Shown here in pieces: positions 56,479 through 64,000 of a stretch of 64,000 nucleotides of DNA. The translations under genes and the position numbers were made by a program. This stretch comes from Pseudomaricurvus hydrocarbonicus (GTDB taxonomy: Bacteria; Pseudomonadota; Gammaproteobacteria; Pseudomonadales; Cellvibrionaceae), in contig NZ_JAAONZ010000001.1 in NCBI RefSeq assembly GCF_011602365.1, forward strand, positions 124,001-188,000, given 5' to 3'. Position 1 is the stretch's first letter; every line of letters begins with the position of its first letter. The notes beneath the pieces were generated by a model that had not been told where the DNA came from, did not search any database, and was given only the letters and a program-made list of their open reading frames with translations.

Positions 56479-57522
56479 ATGACCCAGAAACCATCCACCA
56501 TAACCCTTCTGCGTCCCGATGACTGGCACATCCACTTGCGCGACGGTGCAGCGCTCTCCAGCACGGTTGCTGATGCCGCCAAAACCTTCGGTCGCGCCAT
56601 CATCATGCCCAATCTGGTACCGCCTGTAATGAACGCAGCCCAGGCCCTGGAGTACAAGTCACGCATTCAGGCACAGATTCCCGCCAATACCGCCTTTGAG
56701 CCGCTGATGGTGATCTACCTGACAGACAACACCACCCCCGAACAGATTGCAGCAGCCCGCCAGGCCGGCGTCGTGGCCTGTAAACTCTACCCGGCTGGCG
56801 CCACCACCAATTCAGACTCGGGCGTCACGGACCTGAAAAAAGTCTACCCCGCCCTGGAAGCCATGCAAGAACACGACATGCGCTTTCTGATGCACGGCGA
56901 AGTCACGGACAGCGACATCGATATTTTTGATCGGGAAAAGGCCTTTATAGATCGCACCCTGGTCAATCTGGAAGAGCAGTTTCCGGAACTCAAAATGGTA
57001 CTGGAACACATCACCACCAAAGATGCCGCCGAATTCGTCGCCTCTGCCAGCAACCATGTGGCCGCCACCATTACCGCTCACCACCTGCTGTTTAATCGCA
57101 ATCACATGCTGGCCGGCGGCATCCGCCCACATTATTACTGCCTGCCCATCCTGAAGCGCAACATCCATCAGGAGGCCCTGATTCAGGCTGCCACCAGCGG
57201 TAGCCCTAAATTCTTTTTAGGCACTGACTCCGCCCCCCACGCACGCGACAAAAAAGAAGCAGCCTGCGGTTGCGCCGGTGCCTACACCGCTTTCCACGGC
57301 ATCGAGCTCTACGCCCAGGCCTTCGACAATGCGGATGCCCTGGACAAGCTGGAAAACTTCGCCAGCGTTTTCGGGCCCGATTTTTACGGTTTGCCTCGCA
57401 ATAACGACACCATTACCCTGTCCAGAACGGACTGGCAAATCCCTGAAACCCTGCCTCTGGGCGACGACATTCTCGCGCCACTGCTGGCTGGCGAAACCAT
57501 TCACTGGAAGCGCACCGCTTAA
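56479..57522 (+). CDS. pyrC: Dihydroorotase
   Basis: Third step of pyrimidine synthesis: closes carbamoyl-aspartate to dihydroorotate. 347 residues, class II (E. coli-type). Metal site [11 protein letters not shown] with His17 and His19; the carbamylated Lys is in [18 protein letters not shown] near residue 103; later MHGEVTD, LEHITTK and [27 protein letters not shown] lies eight bases before ATG 56479. Followed after 11 bases by rnt. Confidence 0.97.
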   Translation: MTQKPSTITLLRPDDWHIHLRDGAALSSTVADAAKTFGRAIIMPNLVPPVMNAAQALEYKSRIQAQIPANTAFEPLMVIYLTDNTTPEQIAAARQAGVVACKLYPAGATTNSDSGVTDLKKVYPALEAMQEHDMRFLMHGEVTDSDIDIFDREKAFIDRTLVNLEEQFPELKMVLEHITTKDAAEFVASASNHVAATITAHHLLFNRNHMLAGGIRPHYYCLPILKRNIHQEALIQAATSGSPKFFLGTDSAPHARDKKEAACGCAGAYTAFHGIELYAQAFDNADALDKLENFASVFGPDFYGLPRNNDTITLSRTDWQIPETLPLGDDILAPLLAGETIHWKRTA

Positions 57523-57533
57523 GGACCCTATCT

Positions 57534-58208
57534 GTGACCATTCTGGAACCCGTAGTCGAGTCCGACTCCGACACCGCAAAATCCCCATTAGCGAAACGCT
57601 TTCGAGGTTTTTTACCCGTGATCGTGGATGTCGAAACCGGTGGCTTTAACTGCGATACCGACGCCCTGCTGGAAGTGGCTGCCGTCACCCTGCGCATGGA
57701 TGAAAACGGATTGCTGCATCGACACGAGACTTTTGACTTCCATATTGACCCCTTCGAAGGGGCCAATATAGAGCAGTCTGCCCTGGACTTTACCGGCATC
57801 AATCTTGAGTGCCCGGATCGCCCCGCACTTCCGGAAATGATGGCCCTACCGGAGCTTTTCCAAAGCATCCGCAAAGCCGTTAAGGAGCATGGCTGCACCC
57901 GTGCAGTGATGGTTGCCCACAACGCTCATTTTGACCTGGGCTTCGTCAACGCTGCCGCCAACCGCTGTGAAATCAAACGCAACCCGTTTCACCCCTTCAG
58001 CTGTTTCGATACCGCCACCCTCAGCGGCCTGGCCTTTGGGCAAACCGTACTGGCGAAAACCTGCCAGATTGCCGGCATCGAATTTTCCAACAGCGAAGCG
58101 CATTCCGCAGCTTACGACGCCGAAAAAACAGCCGATCTGTTCTGCCTGATTGTCAACCGGTGGCAAGAGCTGGGCGGCTGGCCGTTACTCGAACAGCCCG
58201 AAGCTTAA
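57534..58208 (+). CDS. rnt: Ribonuclease T
   Basis: A 224-residue DEDDh 3'-5' exoribonuclease that trims tRNA and other stable RNAs. Seen: [13 protein letters not shown] with Asp32 and Glu34, [37 protein letters not shown] and the closing [16 protein letters not shown] with the His-Asp pair. GTG start with AAGGA seven bases upstream. It is in an operon with pyrC. Confidence 0.96.
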   Translation: MTILEPVVESDSDTAKSPLAKRFRGFLPVIVDVETGGFNCDTDALLEVAAVTLRMDENGLLHRHETFDFHIDPFEGANIEQSALDFTGINLECPDRPALPEMMALPELFQSIRKAVKEHGCTRAVMVAHNAHFDLGFVNAAANRCEIKRNPFHPFSCFDTATLSGLAFGQTVLAKTCQIAGIEFSNSEAHSAAYDAEKTADLFCLIVNRWQELGGWPLLEQPEA

Positions 58209-58279
58209 CACCAGCGAGGCGGCTGAAAAAAACTCATCCGCCCGACGACACAACCCCGACCGCCGCAAGAGACCGCCAC

Positions 58280-58711
58280 ATGGCTCGCGTACAACTGGAA
58301 TTGCCCGAACAGTTCATCTACAAAACCAGTATGCAAATTCGCTACACCGATTTAAATACCGGAGGCCATGTAGGCAACGACCAGATGATCTCGCTGATAT
58401 CATCGGCCCGTTACAGCTTCTTTCAACACCTGCAGGTCAACCTTGAAAACATCGACAACCACCGGATTGTGGTAACCGATCTGGTCACCTCCTACCGGGC
58501 GGAAAGTTTTGCGGAAGAAGTGCTGCATTTCGAACTGGGGTTTATGGACTTCAACGCCTACGGCGGGGATATCATTTTTCGTGTCACCAAAACCGACAAG
58601 ACCCTCGTAACCCTCGCCAAAACTGGCTTTGTGTTTATCAACCAGGCGGGGAAAGTGTCACCAATTCCTCAGGGGTTTATCAATCTGCTGCCCGACAACG
58701 TCAAACCCTGA
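58280..58711 (+). CDS. Acyl-CoA thioesterase, hotdog fold
   Basis: A 143-residue 4HBT-type hotdog protein: FIYKTSMQIRYTDLNTGGHVGNDQMISLISSARYSFFQHL, then VTDLVTSYRAESFAEEVLHFELGFMDF and a final strand VTLAKTGFVFINQAG. The YTDLNTGGHVGND segment is in the position of the catalytic Asp in relatives. ATG 58280 has AAGAGA upstream; the frame extends into rnt but without a family match. It lies 71 bases after rnt. The substrate is unknown. Confidence 0.9.
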   Translation: MARVQLELPEQFIYKTSMQIRYTDLNTGGHVGNDQMISLISSARYSFFQHLQVNLENIDNHRIVVTDLVTSYRAESFAEEVLHFELGFMDFNAYGGDIIFRVTKTDKTLVTLAKTGFVFINQAGKVSPIPQGFINLLPDNVKP

Positions 58712-58758
58712 CAGACTCCACACCAGTAAAGCCCTGCAAATGACCGAACCCCAAACGC

Positions 58759-58786
58759 AAAAAAGCCACCCGAAGGTGGCTTTTTT
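58759..58786. terminator. Bidirectional terminator
   Basis: Perfect stem AAAAAAGCCACC / GGTGGCTTTTTT with loop CGAA, with T runs on both strands. It serves the thioesterase gene and the convergent peroxiredoxin gene. Confidence 0.96.
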
Positions 58787-58807
58787 CGCAGCGAACGCCC
58801 AAGCCTC

Positions 58808-59413
58808 TTACAGGCTGTCAGCGTTCTCGCTCAGGTAAGCCGCAACACCGTCCGGGGAAGCAGTCATGCCTTTATCGCCTTCCTTCCAACCAGCGGGACA
58901 CACTTCACCGTGCTCCTGGTGGAAAGCCAGCGCGTCAACCATACGCAACATCTCGTCAACGTTACGTCCCAGTGGCAGATCGTTAACCACCTGGTGACGA
59001 ACCACACCGTCTTCGTCGATCAGGAAAGAGCCGCGGAAAGCAACACCGGCGTCAGCGAATTCAACGTCGTATGCCTGGCAGATCTCGTGCTTGGTGTCAG
59101 CCACCAAGGTGTATTTGACGGGACCAATACCACCTTCGTTAACGGGAGTGTTACGCCATGCGTTGTGACTGAACTGGGAATCGATGGAAACACCGATCAC
59201 TTCAACACCACGCTTCTGGAACTCTTCAAAGCGGTGGTCAAACGCCAACAACTCAGAAGGGCACACAAAGGTGAAGTCCAGTGGGTAGAAAAAGACAACC
59301 GCTTTTTTACCTTTAATGGCTTCGGACAAAGTAAATGAATCTACGATTTCGCCACTGCCCAGTACGGCTGCTGCGGTAAAATCTGGTGCTGGCTTGCTAA
59401 CTAATACGCCCAT
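58808..59413 (-). CDS. 2-Cys peroxiredoxin (AhpC/Prx1 type)
   Basis: A 201-residue thiol peroxidase reducing hydrogen peroxide and organic peroxides. Peroxidatic Cys51 in DFTFVCPSELLAF and resolving Cys172 in HGEVCPAGWKEGD are both present, as are GVSIDSQFSHNAW and RGSFLIDEDGVVRH. ATG 59413 has AAGGGAG upstream; the frame is open further but shows no homology. The neighbour order rnt - prx - bfd matches Pseudomonas. Confidence 0.95.
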   Translation of the reverse strand: MGVLVSKPAPDFTAAAVLGSGEIVDSFTLSEAIKGKKAVVFFYPLDFTFVCPSELLAFDHRFEEFQKRGVEVIGVSIDSQFSHNAWRNTPVNEGGIGPVKYTLVADTKHEICQAYDVEFADAGVAFRGSFLIDEDGVVRHQVVNDLPLGRNVDEMLRMVDALAFHQEHGEVCPAGWKEGDKGMTASPDGVAAYLSENADSL

Positions 59414-59853
59414 GATAAATCTCCCTTCATTATTTAGAGCAATGCAATTACGGTATGTAACCTTAGCAGCAGTCAGGAAAACTGCTACCGACAAATTCGG
59501 CCAGAGGGTCTTAACAGGTTCAACATTGTGACCGCAGGCAGTCAAATATCAACCTATGAATTTCTAACGCCTCAATAGCTGCTGGCTATAATACACAGCC
59601 CATCCGCCCTGTCCCATTAATTTTTTATATCGCTCTGATTACAGCAAACATGCCGTCACACTACCAACTTCTTATGCCCAACTACCCAACAAATGGTGCG
59701 TTTTACAACCAAAAGATAGTTAATGGGAAACAGTCTCAATTGTTGTTGACAACAATTCTCGTTAGCACTACTATCAACCCATAAACAAACGCTATCGCTT
59801 TGATAGCTCTGTGATTAACGCCCTTTGGGGCTCAGCTGTTGGATATACGAGTC
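59414..59853. other. Divergent promoter region of peroxiredoxin and bfd
   Basis: About 440 bases. The right part carries the bfd promoter described separately. For the peroxiredoxin side I see no clear OxyR-type site. Confidence 0.4.
59738..59774 (+). promoter_or_regulatory. bfd promoter with palindrome and Fur-like box
   Basis: A consensus -35 TTGACA (59746-59751) stands 17 bases from TACTAT (59769-59774), a fair -10. A perfect palindrome AATTGTTGT-TG-ACAACAATT (59738-59757) covers the -35. GACAACAATTCTCGTTAGC (59748-59766) in the spacer resembles a Fur box. Iron-responsive control fits the role of bfd; the binding itself is inferred. Confidence 0.6.
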
Positions 59854-60063
59854 ATGTACGTTTGCCTCTGTAAAGGTATCACCGACAATCAAATCAAGGA
59901 TGCTGTCTTTGGTGGAGCCTCCAGCCTGCGTGAAGTGCGCAAGCAACTGGGTGTTATGAGCCAGTGCGGCAAGTGCGGCATCATGACCAAGCAAATTGTC
60001 GAAGAGACGCTCTCGGTGCCAACGACCCAGGAACAGGAAAACCTGTTTTACGCGGTCAACTGA
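59854..60063 (+). CDS. bfd: Bacterioferritin-associated ferredoxin
   Basis: A 69-residue [2Fe-2S] protein: MYVCLCKGITDNQIKDAVFGG with Cys4 and Cys6, and MSQCGKCGIMTKQIV with Cys38 and Cys41, the exact C-x-C / C-x2-C layout of Bfd. It passes electrons to bacterioferritin to release iron. ATG 59854; the TTG at 59839 in frame would add five residues. The bfr gene that follows in Pseudomonas is absent here. Confidence 0.95.
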   Translation: MYVCLCKGITDNQIKDAVFGGASSLREVRKQLGVMSQCGKCGIMTKQIVEETLSVPTTQEQENLFYAVN

Positions 60064-60412
60064 ACGCTACACCTCGCGTCATCCAGACGCACCAATCCGC
60101 AGACATTTCTGCTACCCCTTGTGTCATCTCTGCGGCCCCGATTATCACTCCTGGGGCCCTGAAGGTCCAAACCCAAAAGGTGGCGCCCCCCAATCAGCCA
60201 TTCAATAACCCGCACGCCACCGCTCACTGAATACCCGCAGCTCATCCGGCAACCCCAATCAACAGTGTTTTCCTGCCATGAGCTGTTGGCCAGAGATTGA
60301 CCATCCAACAGCTAATGCTTTCTATAGCCGGACAAGAACAGGTATAATGCGCGCCGATTTCTGTCCGCCACATCCCCACTCTGGGGCTGGCAACACCTTG
60401 AGGAATAAAACC
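60064..60412. promoter_or_regulatory. Intergenic region with promoter of the aminotransferase gene
   Basis: About 349 bases without a gene. A perfect TATAAT (60343-60348, preceded by CAGG) is a likely -10 element for the aminotransferase, with a weak -35. No terminator after bfd is evident. Confidence 0.5.
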
Positions 60413-61690
60413 TTGAATTTGGATCAAGCGACTCCGGAACAACTTCAACAATGGGAAGCAGAACTGGCGAACCAATACCAAAGCCTGCAAGACCAATCTC
60501 TCAACCTGGACCTGACCCGCGGCAAACCGTCGGCTGAACAGCTGAACCTGTCAGATGCGCTCGACGGCATCCTCGACGGTGACTATCGCGCGGCTGACGG
60601 CACGGACGTGCGCAACTACGGTGGCCTCGATGGCATTCAAGAAGCCAAGCAATTTGCCGCCGATGTCCTGCAAGTCAATACCAGTGAAGTTCTGGTCGGT
60701 GGCAACAGCAGCCTGACCTTGATGTTCCAAACCGTTCTGTTTGCCCACGAATTCGGCCTGCAAGGTGCTGATAGCGCCTGGAAAACACAAGGCAAGGTCA
60801 AGTTCCTGTGTCCGGTCCCCGGTTATGACCGTCACTTTACTGTGTGCGAGCAGCTGGGCATCGACATGGTCACCGTTCCCATGCTGTCGACGGGCCCGGA
60901 CATGGACCAGGTCGAAGCCATGATCAAAGCTGACCCGCAGATTGTTGGCATGTGGTGTGTGCCGAAGTACTCGAACCCTACCGGTGTGGTTTACAGCGAC
61001 GAAACGGTGGAGCGCATCGCCCAGCTGGCCAACATCGCCAACCCTTACTTCCGGGTGTTTTGGGACAACGCCTACGCTGTTCACGACCTGGTCGAAAACC
61101 CACCCGAGCTGGCCAACATTATGGACGCCTGTCGCAAGCACAACACTGAAGACAGCGTGCTGCAATTCGCCTCGACCTCTAAAATTACCCATGCGGGTTC
61201 AGGCGTGTGCTTCATGGCCGCCTCGCCGGCAAACCTGGCGGGCTTTCAACAGGTTCTGGCCAGCTGCACCATCGGTCCTGACAAAGTGAATCAGTTGCGC
61301 CACGCTCGCCTGCTGCCGGACATGACGGCATTGCGCGCGCACATGAAAAAGCACGCAGCCATCATTCAGCCTCGCTTCAATTCGGTACTGGAAAACCTGA
61401 GCAGCGCTTTTGACGGCACCGGACTGGGCACCTGGGAAACGCCAGTGGGGGGTTATTTCATCTCATTCGACACCCTGCCTGGTTGCGCTCAAGCCGTGGT
61501 TAAATTAGCCGCTGACGCAGGCGTGAAACTCACCCCCGCCGGCGCCACCTTCCCCTACGGCAAGGACCCCCAGGATCGCAATATCCGCCTGGCGCCCACC
61601 GTGCCCACGGTGGAAGAAGTGGATCAGGCCATGAAAGTGTTTGAAGTGTGTGTCAAATTAGCCTCTGTGCGCAGCAAGCTGGCCGCCTAA
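60413..61690 (+). CDS. Type Ic-like aspartate aminotransferase family protein
   Basis: A 425-residue PLP enzyme. Seen: LDLTRGKPSAEQLNLSDAL, YGGLDGIQEAKQFAADVL, GGNSSLTLMF, CPVPGYDRHFTVCEQLGI, WCVPKYSNPTGVVYSDETV, VFWDNAYAVHDL, STSKITHAGSGVCFMAAS with the PLP Lys, and a closing RNIRLAPTVPTVEEV. The pattern fits PF12897-type aminotransferases, which act on aspartate or alanine. TTG 60413 is chosen because GAGGAA lies exactly seven bases upstream; the open frame reaches back to 60278 without family match. Confidence 0.9.
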   Translation: MNLDQATPEQLQQWEAELANQYQSLQDQSLNLDLTRGKPSAEQLNLSDALDGILDGDYRAADGTDVRNYGGLDGIQEAKQFAADVLQVNTSEVLVGGNSSLTLMFQTVLFAHEFGLQGADSAWKTQGKVKFLCPVPGYDRHFTVCEQLGIDMVTVPMLSTGPDMDQVEAMIKADPQIVGMWCVPKYSNPTGVVYSDETVERIAQLANIANPYFRVFWDNAYAVHDLVENPPELANIMDACRKHNTEDSVLQFASTSKITHAGSGVCFMAASPANLAGFQQVLASCTIGPDKVNQLRHARLLPDMTALRAHMKKHAAIIQPRFNSVLENLSSAFDGTGLGTWETPVGGYFISFDTLPGCAQAVVKLAADAGVKLTPAGATFPYGKDPQDRNIRLAPTVPTVEEVDQAMKVFEVCVKLASVRSKLAA

Positions 61691-61734
61691 TCGGCCCGGG
61701 ACCTTAACCGGCCCCACCTTCAAGCAAAAGCGTC

Positions 61735-61762
61735 AAAATGGCTGCCCCGGGGCAGCCATTTT
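61735..61762. terminator. Bidirectional terminator
   Basis: Stem AAAATGGCTGCC / GGCAGCCATTTT with loop CCGG and T run on the plus strand, A run on the other. It lies between the aminotransferase and the convergent methyltransferase. Confidence 0.93.
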
Positions 61763-61815
61763 TATTGGCGGTCCTCGAACCTACCGCTTTGCCACTGCCG
61801 GTTCGTTCAAGGCGG

Positions 61816-62484
61816 TTAAAGACACGCAGCTTCTGTAGCCGCCTGATAGATTCTGACATCGCGAAATTCTGCGGACTCATCCAGGTCCGGCATGGTGCAG
61901 CCGGAACGGCGATCAATTTGACGATAGGGTGGAAAATCAAAGTTCTTCACTCGCGAATCCGCAATCAGAACCTCGCCCGCACGATCGACAAAGCGGGACA
62001 GCCAGGGAAAATTATCCCGATCGTAGAGAACGTCTGCAACGATGATGAGGTCCACCGAACCGTCGATGTGGTCAAAGTCATCACTGTAGGTTAACGTCAC
62101 CTGGTTCAGCTCGGCGTTCTCCCGAGTCGCCAACATAGCCACCGGATCGATATCGCAGGCAACCACTTCCGCGGCTCCCGCCTTGGCGGCGGCTATCGCC
62201 ACAACTCCCGAGCCACACCCAAAATCCACCACCCGCTTGCCCGCCACCAAGTCGGGATTCGCCACGATGTACTCTGACAACACCAACCCGGAAGCCCAGC
62301 AAAAAGCCCAGTAATATGGCTGGTCCATTAACCTCAAAGCCGCTTCCTGAGGCAGCTGCCCCTGCGGATAGTCTTTGTTCATCAAATAGAGTTTGATGCC
62401 AGTGCCGTTCTCGAGATCCAGGGCTTCAATACGCGCAGTGGGTAAAATTTCGTGGACAATGTCCGTAAGCGTTGAACTGATCAA
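61816..62484 (-). CDS. Class I SAM-dependent methyltransferase (ETFB-lysine/PrmA-like)
   Basis: A 222-residue methyltransferase. Motif I is [20 protein letters not shown], motif [23 protein letters not shown], then [39 protein letters not shown] just before motif I is typical of the METTL20/ETFB-KMT group, which methylates protein lysines. The start appears to be TTG 62484 with AAGGAA about eight bases upstream; there is no in-frame ATG near. Confidence 0.85.
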   Translation of the reverse strand: MISSTLTDIVHEILPTARIEALDLENGTGIKLYLMNKDYPQGQLPQEAALRLMDQPYYWAFCWASGLVLSEYIVANPDLVAGKRVVDFGCGSGVVAIAAAKAGAAEVVACDIDPVAMLATRENAELNQVTLTYSDDFDHIDGSVDLIIVADVLYDRDNFPWLSRFVDRAGEVLIADSRVKNFDFPPYRQIDRRSGCTMPDLDESAEFRDVRIYQAATEAACL

Positions 62485-62784
62485 TCTGGTAGATTCCTTG
62501 GCACAGGCTGAACAAAACAGGCATCACAACACCAAGCGTCTGCGTCTGTCTGCTAGCCGGAAAAGCATAAAAGCCAGCATTATAACCCTAACTCCGCCTC
62601 AAAATTCAATCACCAACACACAATGGAGAGGGATGCTGACGGCCCCCAGCTTATTCAATCCAGCTTTCAGTGCCCAAAATCTATAGCTCAATGATCTAAA
62701 AAGAGTAACTGTTTAACAGTATTTGGTTCTAATGTTAGACAGAATTGAAGGGTCATCATATTCCCAGAAGGATCGGTCATCCCT
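62485..62784. other. Intergenic region, no gene seen
   Basis: About 300 AT-rich bases between divergent genes. No clear promoter boxes or structured element noticed. Confidence 0.35.
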
Positions 62785-63132
62785 ATGTGTGCATGTAACA
62801 GCCTGAAACGAGTTTTCACGCGGTTGCCCAGCTGCCTGTTATTGGCGGGCCTGCTCTGCCTCACTGTCTCTGCACATGCCGACAACAGCCTGGAAGGCGA
62901 ATGGATTCAATACCTGAAACAAGCTCACAGCCAGGCGGGCAAACCCATGCCCTACGCCTATCTGGCCGATGAAGATTTGATTCGCCTCACCAAAGAAGAC
63001 CTGCAGCGCCTGACAGGCTCCTACGGTGACAAAGACGATCACAAACGGTCCAAGCTGCAGTTCAGTGAATTGAACTATCAAGCCGACGTCACCGACGATT
63101 ACCTGCAGCTGCGGTTTTTTTATCAATTTTAA
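62785..63132 (+). CDS. Small secreted protein of unknown family
   Basis: A 115-residue protein with a signal peptide (hydrophobic residues ~14-29, cleavage after SAHA near residue 32). The mature part is helical and acidic (LEGEWIQYLKQAHSQAGKPMPYAYLADEDLIRLTKEDLQRL), ending in beta-like DDYLQLRFFYQF. I know no family. Confidence 0.65.
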   Translation: MCACNSLKRVFTRLPSCLLLAGLLCLTVSAHADNSLEGEWIQYLKQAHSQAGKPMPYAYLADEDLIRLTKEDLQRLTGSYGDKDDHKRSKLQFSELNYQADVTDDYLQLRFFYQF

Positions 63133-63194
63133 CCGTCGCGCAGCAACGGTATCAAAGCAACTCCCACCAAGAACTCACCCCTCGTCGAACAAGC

Positions 63195-64000
63195 TCACAG
63201 CAACTCAGGTGAACTGACGTTTTCTGTCAAGCCCATATCCTTTCCTGACCCCAACATAACCCCCAGCCAACGAGTTCCTTCCAGGCTTTCCAGTGCAAAT
63301 TTGACCATCATCGTCAATGGCACCGACAACAGCATACCCACCGGCCCGAAAACCCAGCCCCAGAACACCAAAGACAGGAATACCACCAGCGTCGACAGAT
63401 CCAGACCCTTGCCCATAATACGCGGCTCCAGCAGATTACCAACCACCATGTTAATGGCAACGTAGCCTGCCGCGGTCAAAACAGCGTCGGGAACCCCCAG
63501 CTGGATCAGAGCCAGTAACACCGTCGGTACGGCGGCCAAGATGGAGCCCAGATTGGGAATAAAATTCAGCAGAAAAGCCAACAACCCCCAGAGCGCCGGG
63601 TAATCCACCCCCAGCCACCACACCCACCCCATCACCAGAAAACCGGTGAGCAGGCTCAAACTGGTTTTGATGGCCATGTATTGGTTGACGCTGTGAGTAA
63701 AACGTTTCAGGACGGTCACGGCTCGCTCTGCCTCCGGGTGCGCGCTCAGCATTTTATCGCTGAAACGAACCTCCTCTGCGAGAACAAAAAGTACGGTCAG
63801 TAAAATCAGAATCGCATTGGTCATGACGTTGCCGAAGGAAGCCAGAGTATTGCCCACAAACGCCAAAGCAATATTGGGGTTAAAGACCTCTTTCCACATT
63901 TGATTGGGCAACTCAATACCCCTGCCCTGCAATAACTCCTGCAACTGCAAGCTAAGAAACTGTAAACGCTCCTGATATTGAGGCAGGTCTTCCCTAAACT
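63195..64000 (-). CDS. AI-2E/PerM-family membrane transporter, 5' end outside window
   Basis: The frame stays open to the window edge: residues upstream of the first possible TTG read FREDLPQYQERLQFLSLQLQ, so the N-terminus lies beyond 64000. The visible ~265 residues have the AI-2E (UPF0118) core: VMTNAILILLTVLFVLAEEV, the amphipathic VNQYMAIKTSLSLLTGFLVMG, WGLLAFLLNFIPNLGSILAAVPTVLLAL and NLLEPRIMGKGLDLSTLVVFLSLVFWGWVFGPVGMLLSVPLT. Members include PerM, TqsA and Na/H antiporters, so the substrate is open. Confidence 0.9.
   Translation of the reverse strand, partial: FREDLPQYQERLQFLSLQLQELLQGRGIELPNQMWKEVFNPNIALAFVGNTLASFGNVMTNAILILLTVLFVLAEEVRFSDKMLSAHPEAERAVTVLKRFTHSVNQYMAIKTSLSLLTGFLVMGWVWWLGVDYPALWGLLAFLLNFIPNLGSILAAVPTVLLALIQLGVPDAVLTAAGYVAINMVVGNLLEPRIMGKGLDLSTLVVFLSLVFWGWVFGPVGMLLSVPLTMMVKFALESLEGTRWLGVMLGSGKDMGLTENVSSPELL

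Overview
The window comes from a Gram-negative, aerobic or microaerobic gammaproteobacterium, most likely a marine, lipid-using member of the Pseudomonadales or a close relative. Signal peptides, lipoboxes, a full cbb3 oxidase locus with its FixGHIS assembly genes and many acyl-CoA enzymes all fit this. At the right end the order argG - pyrC - rnt - peroxiredoxin - bfd resembles the Pseudomonas chromosome. I see no rRNA, tRNA, CRISPR array, transposase or phage gene. The species is inferred, not proven.

Left part (1-12.7 kb): an acyl-CoA catabolic region. A long glutathione-transferase-like gene faces a metallo-beta-lactamase-fold hydrolase and a bile-acid:sodium-symporter-family transporter. 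Three acyl-CoA dehydrogenases form one leftward operon. It diverges from a rightward operon encoding an acyl-CoA ligase, a thiolase and a hydratase/3-hydroxyacyl-CoA dehydrogenase. A 21-bp palindrome lies between the two operons. Together they encode every step of a beta-oxidation spiral, probably for a branched or otherwise special acyl substrate. A His-rich secreted protein, a DUF4126 membrane protein and an alpha/beta hydrolase follow.

Central part (15.9-32.4 kb): thirteen consecutive rightward genes that look like one uncharacterised envelope machine. Its core is an ExbB/TolQ/MotA-like proton channel, a divergent cytoplasmic protein that may have an actin/Hsp70 fold, and two paralogous proteins. 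Each of the two has an ExbD/MotB-like N-terminal helix with an Asp at residue 16, a coiled coil and a periplasmic von Willebrand factor A domain. Around this core are a membrane-anchored TPR protein, a membrane-anchored PEGA protein fused to an SUMF1/FGE-like domain that lacks the catalytic cysteines, a TPR protein with a TonB-like C-terminus, several lipoproteins and an M48 lipoprotein protease. I read this as a proton-motive-force-driven trans-envelope system of unknown purpose, and it is the main discovery candidate here.

Right part (32.6-64 kb): an AlkK-like acyl-CoA synthetase with a PsrA-type palindrome in its promoter, a kinase-like protein, small membrane or lipoproteins, a glutaminase with a signal peptide, a NYN-domain protein, sbcB, a YbaK-like deacylase, a SulP transporter, a cyclic-nucleotide-binding-domain protein and gloA. 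Next comes the cbb3 block (TauE/SafE-like gene, ccoSIHG, ccoPQON), then argG, pyrC, rnt, a hotdog thioesterase, peroxiredoxin, bfd with a Fur/palindrome promoter, an aminotransferase, a methyltransferase, a small secreted protein and an AI-2E-family membrane protein cut by the window edge. A 62-bp sequence occurs twice (24.6 and 40.7 kb, about 84% identical by eye). Several genes appear to use TTG starts backed by good ribosome binding sites.
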